A stretch of DNA of 64,000 bases. Source: Panagrolaimus kolymaensis (lineage: Eukaryota; Nematoda; Chromadorea; Rhabditida; Panagrolaimidae). Of the stretch, positions 46,993-56,320 are shown piece after piece. The stretch lies in the NCBI GenBank assembly GCA_028622995.1, contig JAJQJQ010000021.1, positions 372,001 to 436,000 on the forward strand. Reading direction: 5' to 3'. The translations under genes were made by a program, and so were the position numbers. The notes below the pieces were generated by a model. It was not told the origin of the DNA and did not search any database. It saw only the letters and a list, made by a program, of their open reading frames with translations. Positions within the stretch are counted from its first letter, which is position 1. Each line of letters starts with the position of its first letter.

Positions 46993-49221
46993 TTAATCCA
47001 ATTCTTCGTTATTGTTGCTAAAAATTCCAGATGACGTATCAGACCAATTAATCATTTCATCAAGTTCATTATTCGAAAAACTTTCAAACTTAAAAAAAGT
47101 TTATTAGAAAAAGTAGTTAAAAAATCAAAACATACTGGTGGAGCAAATGACGCATCGCCTTCGACATAACTTTCTCCAGACCCAAACTCTAAAAAAGAGA
47201 TAATTAATAATTATAAACAAGAAAAATAAAGCATACCGCTGATTGTTTCGTTGGAATCTTCTTCCGTTTCATCTGAATCTGAATCGACTGTATCATGAGT
47301 TTCATCGGAATCTGTTTCTTTATCACCGTCTTTTTGTTGTTCTTGAGTAATTAAAGCAGCAGAAAACTTTTTAGATATACCACGGTTAACATTTTCAGAA
47401 TTCAGCTTGTGTTTGTATGGATCATCATTCCCACGTGCCATGACATCATTCAACCATGGATGAGAAAGTAATTCAGCAGCAGATTTTCTTTCATTTGGAT
47501 CCGTGTTAAGCATTTGAAACAAGAAATCAATAAGATCGTTTCGTTCATCTTCATCCATTTGTAGTTTGTTTAATTTGTTTCGCAAAACTTTTTTAATTTG
47601 CTTTTTTGCTTTTTTATCAGAATAAAACCGCGTTGAAAATTTCCATTTATAACCACGAGGATCTTTGAAACCTTTGAAACTACGTCGAGGAAACTTGCCA
47701 AACATATTTCTTATTGTAGCGATTTCGTTTTTTCGACTTTTTTCAAGAAAAGTTTTATTAGTCAATAACACAACTATCTAAAAATTGGCAAACATATTTT
47801 TTTATAAAAGTAAAAACAAAATTACCGTAACACCAAAAGACCAAATATCATGAGAAGGATGCATTGGCGCGCGATAAAAGTATTCCGGAGGACGAAACCC
47901 ATAAGTACCCGTTTCAGATTCAGTTCCATCTTTCTAAAAAGTTTGTAAAATATTTAAATGAAACAAGTTTATATAAAACTCGCCATAGCATTTCCAAAAT
48001 CAATTAATTTAAAACTCAATTCTGTATCTTCATTAATTTCCAGCTTTAATACATCTTCAAGTGCTTTTTCCAACAATTTAAGATTTTTATTTACATCAAA
48101 TTCTGATTTGTTGCATACCATTCGGAACGATGAGAGTTTTTTTCTCGATTTCACAAGTCTAACATTTTTTTCGAAATGACGGCGCAAACTTAGTTGAGAT
48201 ATACACTGAGCAATGTTGTGGAGCTTGATATCACTATGAACAATTTTAAGATCATGAATTGTTTTAAGTGCCATTAGAACATCCATTGCAACTTTTTTGA
48301 CGAAGTAAATTGGTAAACCACCGTGTTTCGAAGCTTCTTTCATCAAAATATTGAGATCTTTCCCCAAAGGTTCATAAATAGCAGCTTGAGCAGGACCATC
48401 ACCAGAACTAACCTCGAAACATTCATAGAAGCGCAATATATTTGGATGGTTTATAGTTTGTCGAAGAGTCTATAATAAAGTGTTTATAATTACAACAAAA
48501 TTCAAATTATGAAAGAATATTACTAACTCCTAATTCTTCGAAGTTAATAAAAATTAAACTTACATCTATTTCTAATTGAGAAATACCATAACAATATTTA
48601 AAAACTTTTAAAACTTTGAATTCTTTGGTGTTCATATCAAATATTAGCCAAACAATAGAATAACCACCAATTCCAATTTTGCAAATAATAAGATATTCGT
48701 TCGTCGATCTAAAAAATATATGCATTTTCATAATAAAACCAAGCACTTACTTATTACCTATTATTCTTTTACCCATATCAGCTATGAGTATTGTATTTTT
48801 ATTATAATATTTTGCATTTTCTCGAATATTTAAAGAAAAAACGTCCAAATCAAGATTGATATTTTCTTGCTCATTTGTAATTGAACTTTTCGTAGTTATC
48901 ATTTTTGGTTCACTAAAATTATTTCACAGTTAAGAAAATTATTAAAATTAAAAAAAAGTTTTAACCTTTGACTTGTTATATTTGTTTTATATTCGTTCGA
49001 TGAATTAGATTGATTTGGTTGGAGCAGCACTTAAAATTAAATAATATAGTAAAAACTTTGAAACAGCTTTTTAGAAAGATATAAAAAGCAACAAAAAATA
49101 TGTTATTATAATAAAACTAACTTGAAGATCTGTCAGCTATCAAATTTTCTTTTGTTGGTTGTTCATCATCTTCTTTATTACCTTGTTGTCCTTCTTGAAT
49201 CTTCTTACTTCTTGAAACCAT
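46993..49221 (-). CDS. SRPK-like serine/threonine protein kinase
   Basis: Nine exons on the - strand, 49221-49122, 49029-48966, 48912-48751, 48708-48564, 48469-47984, 47933-47826, 47777-47237, 47188-47136 and 47088-46993, give 584 residues. Kinase landmarks: glycine loop KIGIGGYSIVW (from 119), Lys143 in VLKVFK, catalytic loop IVHSDIKLHN (Asp237, Asn242), LIDFGNA with Asp314, then APMHPSHDIWSFGV and ERKSAAELLSHPWL. Glycine loop, HSDIK and GNA are closest to SR-protein kinases (SRPK), which phosphorylate splicing factors; a 71-residue spacer sits between Asn242 and Asp314, an SRPK-like feature. All catalytic residues are present, so probably active, though divergent. The tail is acidic (DSDSDETEEDSNET). 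The intron after GNAM must start GC (GCGAGT) to keep frame: GT alternatives give an immediate stop. Exon 3's end is set by GTAAGT at 48750-48745. Confidence 0.85.
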
Positions 49222-50283
49222 TTCATTAAATAATATAATAACACAAAAACTTCGTAAAAGTAATATCGATCAAAAGCATGTAAATTGAAATTCCAGTAAA
49301 TAATGGACCCTGAAAAATCAAAAAATTAAATCAAAACAAATAGGAAAAGATAAATATAAAGCAAAGCGCGCACAACAAAAGCGAAAAAACGTTTATGAAA
49401 AAAATATCCTTTTTTCCTTCCTAGTAATTTTCATTGTTCGTACGTTCGTGCTCGGAAATCGAACATGGGAAAATTGCAAAATAAATGAAAAAATTTGCAT
49501 ATACAAGAAAGAATGAATGCGCAAGGAAAGAAAACGCGTTTGCATTTCATAAAAAGGAAGCGATGATGAACGGTCGTTTGTTTTTTGAGGAAGCGATTGT
49601 TGTTATCCAATGATTCAATAACAAAAAATATATCCAAAGCCCCAATAGTAATGAAAAGATCCAAGGCCCGAATAAGAGGGAAAAGATCCAAGGTCTCTAT
49701 TGCAAGGAAAAAATTCAAAGCCCCAATTGTAAGGAAAAGATCCAAGGACCCAATAAGAAGGAAGAGATCCAAGGGGCTATCTTTGAGGAGCAATTAACAA
49801 TTGGGGATCTTTGAAAATGGTTTTGTAGGATCCAAATTGAGAGAAAGCTGAGAAATCGTTTGCAATTGATTAGTATGCTATAGGAATTGTTAGGGGCAAT
49901 TTAGAACAAGCTTAGAGGACTTTAAAGAAGTAAATTAGCCTGCGATGTTGCGGAGATGGCGATCTTATCTTTCAGAGTAAAGATCAAATAATTAATGACA
50001 AAATTTTCGTAATAATTTACATAAAACAAGGTTCATGGCGGACCGAAGGTCCGCGTAGCGCCTAGTCTTCCTAGTAATTTTGATTGTGTTTCCGCACACT
50101 TGGAAATCCTTCATGAAAAGGTTATTAACAAAATGAAAAAATTAGAATTAAAAAAATGAATAAATGTGGAAAGAATGAAGTTTGATTTTCCATTGCATGA
50201 AGAAAAAAAGCGGCGACGAGCGGTTATTTGTTTTTAATGATCAAAGGATTTTAAGCGGTTCAAAGATGTCAAAGGATTGTATT
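49222..50283. other. Intergenic region with minisatellite and duplicated blocks
   Basis: No gene supported. It holds the 27-bp repeat at 49633-49794, and two diverged copies of a block of about 170 bp at roughly 49418-49590 and 50069-50240, both starting CTTCCTAGTAATTTT and both ending in a purine-rich GCG-containing stretch before TTTGTTTTT. A small hairpin with a 7-bp stem (GCGGACC GAA GGTCCGC) sits at 50038-50054. Confidence 0.5.
49633..49794. repeat. 27-bp tandem minisatellite, about six units
   Basis: Units begin TCCAAAG or TCCAAGG at 49633 and every 27 bp after (49660, 49687, 49714, 49741, 49768), with internal CCCAAT and AAGGAAAAGA. Because 27 is a multiple of three, both strands stay open and give 9-residue repeats (RKRSKxPIx on one strand, LDLFLxIGx on the other). 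I regard these as by-products, not proteins. Confidence 0.8.
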
Positions 50284-50666
50284 AAATAAGTTCAAGTTGA
50301 ATTTTTGGGAGGATTTCCTCTGTTGCTGGGTTTGTCAACGAAATGTCTAATGAGTGCTTTGGGTTTGCCGCCCCAAAAATGATGCTTGGATCATACAAGT
50401 AATTACATTGAGGAGGGAAGTTTTTAGCCATCGCTTCAACAATATTTAATTTTTCAATATCTTTTCTTTGAGTATCAAAAACTTTTTGTAATAAATTTTG
50501 GAGATCCTGAGCTCCATCTTTTCCACATCGATTTTTCATTTCTTCAACATTGCATCGAGTTACACACTTGAAAATGCTGCAAGCTTGATTAGTTTTTTCC
50601 ATGATTGGATTAACTTTTTCATCATTTTTTAATTCACTTTCTTGAATGGCTTGAGTGAGGCAATGG
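50284..50666 (-). pseudogene. CPG4-like gene fragment
   Basis: The - strand sequence matches the middle of CPG4-like gene A, from the codons for CLTQAIQESE to PKIQLELI, nearly base for base, including the block NVEEMKNRCGKDGAQDLQ. It lacks signal peptide, first cysteine block and C-terminus. It differs from gene A near the 3' end (DISLTNPATEEI against DISNPAEI), so it came from a close relative of A, not A itself. Both ends break off abruptly. It lies head to head with DBR1 copy B. Confidence 0.85.
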
Positions 50667-51068
50667 AATTTGACAAGTATGGTAAATGGAAATTTTAGGC
50701 ATTGTAAATGATTGAATAATTTCCCTCACATTAATTATCTTTTAAATCTCCAGGTTTTCTTTACTTTAGTTCAACCGGTAAAAGACAAGGATATTTTTGG
50801 CACTTTTTGGTTTTTACTACTAAAATTTACTTATAAAAAAGAAACGGAAAAAAAATTCATTTGAAAAGCATTTTTGTAAGCTTCGAAATTTTGCGGGATC
50901 TCCAACGGAACGAATGGTTTACTTTCAACCTAATTTTTATTCACAAAAAATGGCTGAAAAAGAAGTCAATCGACCTAATTTCGTTTTTTTTTTGTCTCTG
51001 TCATTTTGCTTCATTTTTTAACCATTCTTGCCTTTTTTTAGATTGTTTCTGTATCAAAATCATCATCA
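50667..51068. promoter_or_regulatory. Upstream region of DBR1 copy B with conserved pre-ATG block
   Basis: A block of about 200 bp before the ATG, including GTCTCTGTCATTTTGCTTC and ending CTTTTTTTAG at 51041, is shared by all four DBR1 loci. The terminal TTTTTTTAG looks like a splice or spliced-leader acceptor; the block may be a conserved outron or 5' UTR intron. Confidence 0.5.
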
Positions 51069-52796
51069 ATGCCTCCGCTACTTACAACATCATCATCAAC
51101 TGAACCAACTCAACCGAAGGATTCCAAACAAGAACGATTTTTAAATGTTGCAATTGCTGGTTGTTCTCATGGAGAAATGGATCGAATTTATTCAAGTTTA
51201 GCTGAATTGGAAAGAAAACGAAATGTTAAATTTGATTTATTAATTTGCTGTGGCGACTATGAAGCTCTGCGAAATCAAGCTGATCTTCAAGCAATCAAGC
51301 CTTCTTCTAAAACAAACTTTCAAAAATTTGGAACATTTCATCAATATTATTCTGGAGAAAAGGTTGCACCTGTTTTTACAATTTTCATTGGAGGAAACCA
51401 TGAAAGCTCTGGATTTTTAGCTGAACTTCCAAACGGTGGATGGGTTGCACCAATGATTTATTATATGGGTTATTCAAATGTTGTAAGATTTGCTGGTATA
51501 ACTATTGGTGGACTATCTGGAATTTATAAACCTAAAACTTATCATAAAGGTAAGGAAGATAGTGTTAGAGAATACAAATTTATTCATTACTTTTAGGCCA
51601 TTTCGAACGACCACCATTTCAAAAGCATGGTTCGTTGATTTCTGTAAATCATGTTCGTTCCATTGATATTTTCAAGCTCTTTCAACTTGCACCTCGTGAT
51701 GATGAACCACGAACAAATCGTCTCGATATTATGATCTCGCATGATTGGCCAGCTCGAGTTACAGATTATGGTGATACCGAACATCTTCTTAGAGATCGTC
51801 CAAATTTTGGAGATGATATTCGAAATGGATGCCTTGGAAATATATATTCTTTGGACTTGTTGAAAGTAGGTTATTGTATCGAGACTATTTTTAGTCTTTA
51901 CCTTTGATGTTTTAGCTTTTGAAACCACGGTATTGGTTTTCTGCTCATTTGCATTGTCATTATGAAGCTAAAGTTCACCATAATCTAATCAACCAAGGAG
52001 TACCAGAAGAAACAAAATTCCTTGCTTTAGGAAGACCAGGACCGAAACACAAATTCATTGAAGCTATCAAAATTCCATTGCCTGATGATGCTGATATAAC
52101 ATTTGAATATGATCCATTATGGTGTGCTATCCTGAAGAATACTGAACATTTAATGAAAGTTACATCAGAGGCATGTCTTTAATTTCTATGTTAGATTTAT
52201 CAAAGTACATTTTAGCCAGTTAATTTACCATCGTCTCCAGTACCAGCGCAATGGGATTTTCGTCCAACACCTGAACAAATTGAAAAGGTTCGACAACTTT
52301 TTCGCAATGATTTTACAGTACCTGAAAATTTTGCTTTAACTGCGCCACCTCATCGGTTAACTGATAGGCGTTATGATCCTTGTCTCTATTATTTGTAAGC
52401 ATCTTTTATTACTTACGTAAATGAAATAATGAAAGTATTTTTTTAGGAATCCACAAACAACCGAATTCTGTAACAAACTTCAAATCACAAACTTTAATCA
52501 ACTTTTGTATTTGCAAACTGAAAAAAACAATGGCATTCCATACTCTCAACTGTTGGAACGAGATACTGATCGTAATGCTTTTGGAGAAATTGTAGCTGGT
52601 AATACTGATGATGAAGAAGGCATAAATGAGGTTTGTTAAAGGCTAATGTTTGATTAAAAAAGTTAATTTTTAGCTTGGTGATGAATTTCGTTCTCTTGTT
52701 GTTGATTGTCATATTGAAAGTGAAACACATCAAATGAATCCAGTAGTAGCTTCAGAAAGTCTAGAAGATCTTATTGTTGTTGAACAAGAAACTTAA
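51069..52796 (+). CDS. DBR1: RNA lariat debranching enzyme DBR1, copy B (intact, with a GC-AG intron)
   Basis: Six exons, 51069-51549, 51597-51865, 51916-52170, 52216-52394, 52447-52630 and 52674-52796, give 496 residues. The catalytic blocks are all kept: AGCSHGEMDRIY, CCGDYEALRN, GGNHESS, ISHDWP, SAHLH. The 13-residue insertion of copies A and C after HFERPPF is absent, which brings it closer to the usual DBR1 length there. The intron after exon 3 starts GCATGT (exon ends TCAGAG at 52170), a GC-AG intron where copy A has GTATGT; without it the frame ends after ACL. The upstream ATG of copy A is lost (ATTGTTTCTG for ATTGATGGATTCTG), so translation probably starts at MPPLL, 51069. C-terminus shorter than A and without the Asp run. 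Confidence 0.88.
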
Positions 52797-52924
52797 TCTT
52801 ATCAACCACCACTTTTTATAACATGATCATTTACTGATCGTATATGCCGTGTGTTGATAAGAAAGAATGATCTCATTTTGTTTTTATAATCTGCACTTAT
52901 TGTTTACCATTTTGATTTTGCTAT

Positions 52925-52930
52925 AATAAA
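52925..52930 (+). terminator. Poly(A) signal of DBR1 copy B
   Basis: AATAAA 129 bp after the stop, followed by a T-run. The same CTATAATAAATT/CTCTAATAAATT context follows copy C. Confidence 0.5.
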
Positions 52931-53330
52931 TTTTTTTTCTTGTTGGTTGAACTTTTTTTGGTATTAAAAGTTGCGTTCGTTTTTAAAGAAAACTAATCCG
53001 ATTAAACAATCCAATGTCAAATTTGTCATAATAAAAGTTAGATCATTCGGCTTGTGGCGTCCAGTCGACTCGTCTTGTTGCAAAATGAATGAAAATATGA
53101 AGAAAAATCAAAGGAAAAAACCTTAACATTTGAAAAGCATTGTTGCAAGCTTCAAATTTTCATGGATCTCACACGGAATGATTGTTATGTTTTAAACCTA
53201 AAATTTATTCACAGAAATCGACGAAAAAAAATCTATCAACCTAATTGCGTTTTTGTCTCTGCCATTTTGCTTCATTTTTTAAAACATTGTTGCCTTTTTT
53301 TAGATAGATTCTGTATCAAAATCATCATCA

Positions 53331-55033
53331 ATGCCTCCGCTACTTACATCATCACCAAGTGAGCCACTTCAACCGAAGGATTCTAAACATCAGCGTTTTT
53401 TAAATGTTGCAATTGCTGGTTGTTCTCATGGAGAAATGGATCGAATTTATTCAAGTTTAGCTGAAATGGAAAGAAATCGAAAAGTTAAATTTGATTTATT
53501 AATTTGTTGTGGCGATTATGAAGCAATTCGAAATAAAGCTGATATTCATTCAATTCAACCTTCATCAAAATCACCCGTTCAAAAACTTGGAACATTTCAT
53601 CAATATTATTCAGGTCAAAAAATTGCACCTGTTTTCACTATTTTTATTGGAGGAAATCATGAAAGCTCTGGATTTTTAGCTAACTTCCAAATGGTGGATG
53701 GGTTGCACGAAAAATTTATTATATGGGATATTCAAATGTGGTAAAATTTGCTGGTATAACTATTGGTGGACTATCTGGAATTTATAAACCTATTGATTAT
53801 CATAGAGGTAAGGGTGTTATTTTTATGGTGACTAATCGTTTCTTTACTTTAAGGCCACTTTGAAAGACCACCGTTTAAAAAGCTTCCATTGAGGGATCCA
53901 TCAATACCTGATCTTACTTCCATTGATTCATTGGTTTCCGCATATCATGTTCGTTCCATTGACATTTTCAAGCTCAAACAACTTGCACCTCGTGATGAAG
54001 AACCAAGAACAAATCGACTTGATATTATGATCTCGCATGATTGGCCAACTCAAATTACAGATTATGGTGATACTGAACGACTCCTTAAAGAGCAGCCGTC
54101 ATTTGAAGAAGGTATTCGAAAAAAACGCAATGGAAATCCTGAAGCTATGACTTTGTTAAAAGTAAGTTATTGTATCGAGACTATTTTTAGTCTTTACCTT
54201 TGATGTTTTAGCTTTTGAAACCTAAATATTGGTTTTCAGCTCATATGCATTGCCATTATGAAGCTAAAGTTAAACATGGTCCAATTGATGATGGAAATCT
54301 AGTACCAGAAGAAACAAAATTCCTTGCTTTGGGAAGACCATCACCGGATCAAAAATTCATTGAAGTTTTACAATTTCCATTGTCTGATGATGCTGATATA
54401 ACATTTGAATATGATCCATTATGGTGTGCTGTCTTGAAAAATACTGACCATTTAATGAAAGTTACATCAGAGGCATGTCTTTAATTTCTATGTTAGATTT
54501 ATCAAAGTACATTTTAGCGACTTTTCATTCCATCATCTTCTGGTCCAGAACAATGGGATTTTCGTCCAACACCTGAACAAATTGAAAAGGTTCGACAACT
54601 TTTTGGCAATGATTTTACAGTACCTGAAAATTTTGCTTTAACTGCGCCACCTCATCGAAAGAAAGATAATCTTAAAAACCCTTGTCTTTATTATCAGTAA
54701 GTATTTTTTATATGTTTGATGAAGTAATTTAGGTAGTGTTTTAGGAATCCACAAACAACTCACTTTTGTAACAAACTTCAAATTACAAATTTTAATCAAC
54801 TTTTGTATTTGAAAACTGAAGAAGACAATGGCATTCCATATTCTCAAAAGTTGGGACGAGATACCGATCACATTGCTGCTAATCTTGTTTTTGTTAAAAA
54901 GCCCCTCGTTGGGATAAAAAGGAAAGCACCTGAATTGAATCCAGGAATAGCTTCAGAAAGTCTAGAAGATGTTACTGTTGTGAATAAGAAACTTAAGTTG
55001 AATGAAGATATTTATCAACCTCCACTTTTATAA
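53331..55033 (+). pseudogene. DBR1 copy C, disrupted by a one-base deletion
   Basis: Exons match copies A and B: 53331-53807, 53854-54161, 54212-54472, 54518-54696 and 54745-55033. In exon 1, just after the codons for GGNHESSGFLA, one base is missing near 53681 (GCTAACTTCC where A and B have GCTGAACTTCC). The frame shifts and ends at a TAA near 53742, before ISHDWP and SAHMH. Everything downstream is still open in the ancestral frame, so the break is recent or is a sequencing error. It carries the 13-residue insertion like A, but the GC donor after exon 3 (GCATGT) like B. The last two exons are fused, and a new basic segment (KKPLVGIKRKAPE) replaces the acidic tail, possibly a nuclear signal. 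Confidence 0.8.
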
Positions 55034-55502
55034 CATTAACAACTATTGCTGTAACATGGTGATAAAGAAGAGTGATCTCATTTTGTTTTTATAATCTGCA
55101 ATCAATGTTTACTATGTTATTTTTTGTTGCTCTAATAAATTGTTTTTTGTTGTTGTTTTTGGTTGGTTAAACTTTTGTTGATATTGTAAGTTGCTTTCGT
55201 TTTTAAGGAAACCTAATTCGATTAAACAAATTATTGTTGCAAATTTATTAAACGCATATAAACTTTTAATTCTCATTTATTTACAACGAAAAACATTTAG
55301 AATAAGGATGCGAAGAAAAAGCAAATGGAAGTAATCCAATCAAACAATAAAAAAGTGACAAAGTAAATCGCTATTTAGTATCTTTATTTCAAATATACCC
55401 ATATAAATCAAATTAATGTTACAAAGAGATCATTACAAAATTGAACAAAGTATGAAAGTATCAAATAAGTATGTACATACACAAAAAAAAAGTTAGTTTT
55501 TC
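55034..55502. other. Intergenic gap between convergent genes
   Basis: 3' flank of DBR1 copy C and presumed 3' UTR of the small multi-TM gene. No coding sequence, no array motifs. Confidence 0.5.
55134..55139 (+). terminator. Poly(A) signal of DBR1 copy C
   Basis: AATAAA 101 bp after the stop, in sequence similar to that behind copy B. Confidence 0.45.
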
Positions 55503-55958
55503 TTACAGCTGAATTCCCATAAATCTTAGATCCATTTTTTCCACTTGATTACTCATAAATTTCTTACACCTTTCTTTTAATTTAATTTTGATAAATATTT
55601 GTTTTAGCATTCGCATAATCCATGGAAATTTCTTATCAGCATAAACAAAAATTGCCATAGCTCTAATAATCATACAAATGATAAACTAAAAAAGAAACAC
55701 ATATATCATTATTAGCATGTACGTTCTCAAGTAACTTACTTTTAAAGCATATATTAGAATGGTAGAAAACGTCCATAAAAGAGATATCAAGATTATCAAA
55801 GATCGAACGAAGCCCATTAATATTTCAACTGAAGGAGCAGCAGCAATCATAATTACAGCAAAGATCAAAGAGATGACAATGTTTGATGAAAACAAAATAG
55901 CAAAGGTTAAAGAGATGGCCAGCTTTTTTGGTGTAAATGAGTGAAGAAATATTGTCAT
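55503..55958 (-). CDS. Small multi-TM protein, family unknown
   Basis: Two exons, 55958-55740 and 55685-55503, phase-0 GT-AG intron, 133 residues. The ATG is the first after an in-frame TAA five codons upstream, and TTTTTTCAG lies about 25 bp before it, a candidate trans-splice site. Three to four hydrophobic segments are visible (ISLTFAILFSSNIVISLIF, VIMIAAA, FVRSLIILISLLWTFSTILI, FIICMIIRAMAIFV), then a basic tail (KIKLKERCKKF). Family not recognised; likely a small integral membrane protein. It is divergent from the first ARP2 gene, 362 bp between the start codons. Confidence 0.6.
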
Positions 55959-56320
55959 TCTTGATTGAAGAAGTTAGCGAATACCTGAAAAATTAAACGA
56001 AGGTTAGAAATATTCAGAAAGCTTGAAGCAAAAGTTTTTGGGTCAAACAAAAATTTCCAAAATTTCTTTTTTCACGTGTCTTTGGCAAAATGTTTGCAAA
56101 TTATCTAACAAATTGAAGCCTAAAAAAATTTTTTGAATGAAAAAAAAAAGCATTCAACAGTCTTTGACTTCGACGACGATTTACAAATTTATCAAAGCAA
56201 GCTTCATCTTCCCAAATTATCAAGGCTTCATTATCAACTTTGCTGTTAAACAAAGAAGAAGTATCATCGACGTTTTTGCAAATCATCAAAGTTTTAAGAA
56301 TTTTTCTTCTAGATTCATCA
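55959..56320. promoter_or_regulatory. Divergent promoter region between small multi-TM gene and first ARP2 gene
   Basis: It holds an acceptor-like TTTTTTCAG for the - strand gene and TTTTTCTTCTAG at 56301-56312, eight bases before the ARP2 ATG on the + strand. Both look like spliced-leader acceptors. No TATA box stands out. The short reading frames here are by-products. Confidence 0.4.

Noticed and set aside
51593..51928. Antisense frame over DBR1 copy B exon 2
   Set aside because: Shadow of the coding strand; the + strand frame carries the conserved ISHDWP block and splice sites.
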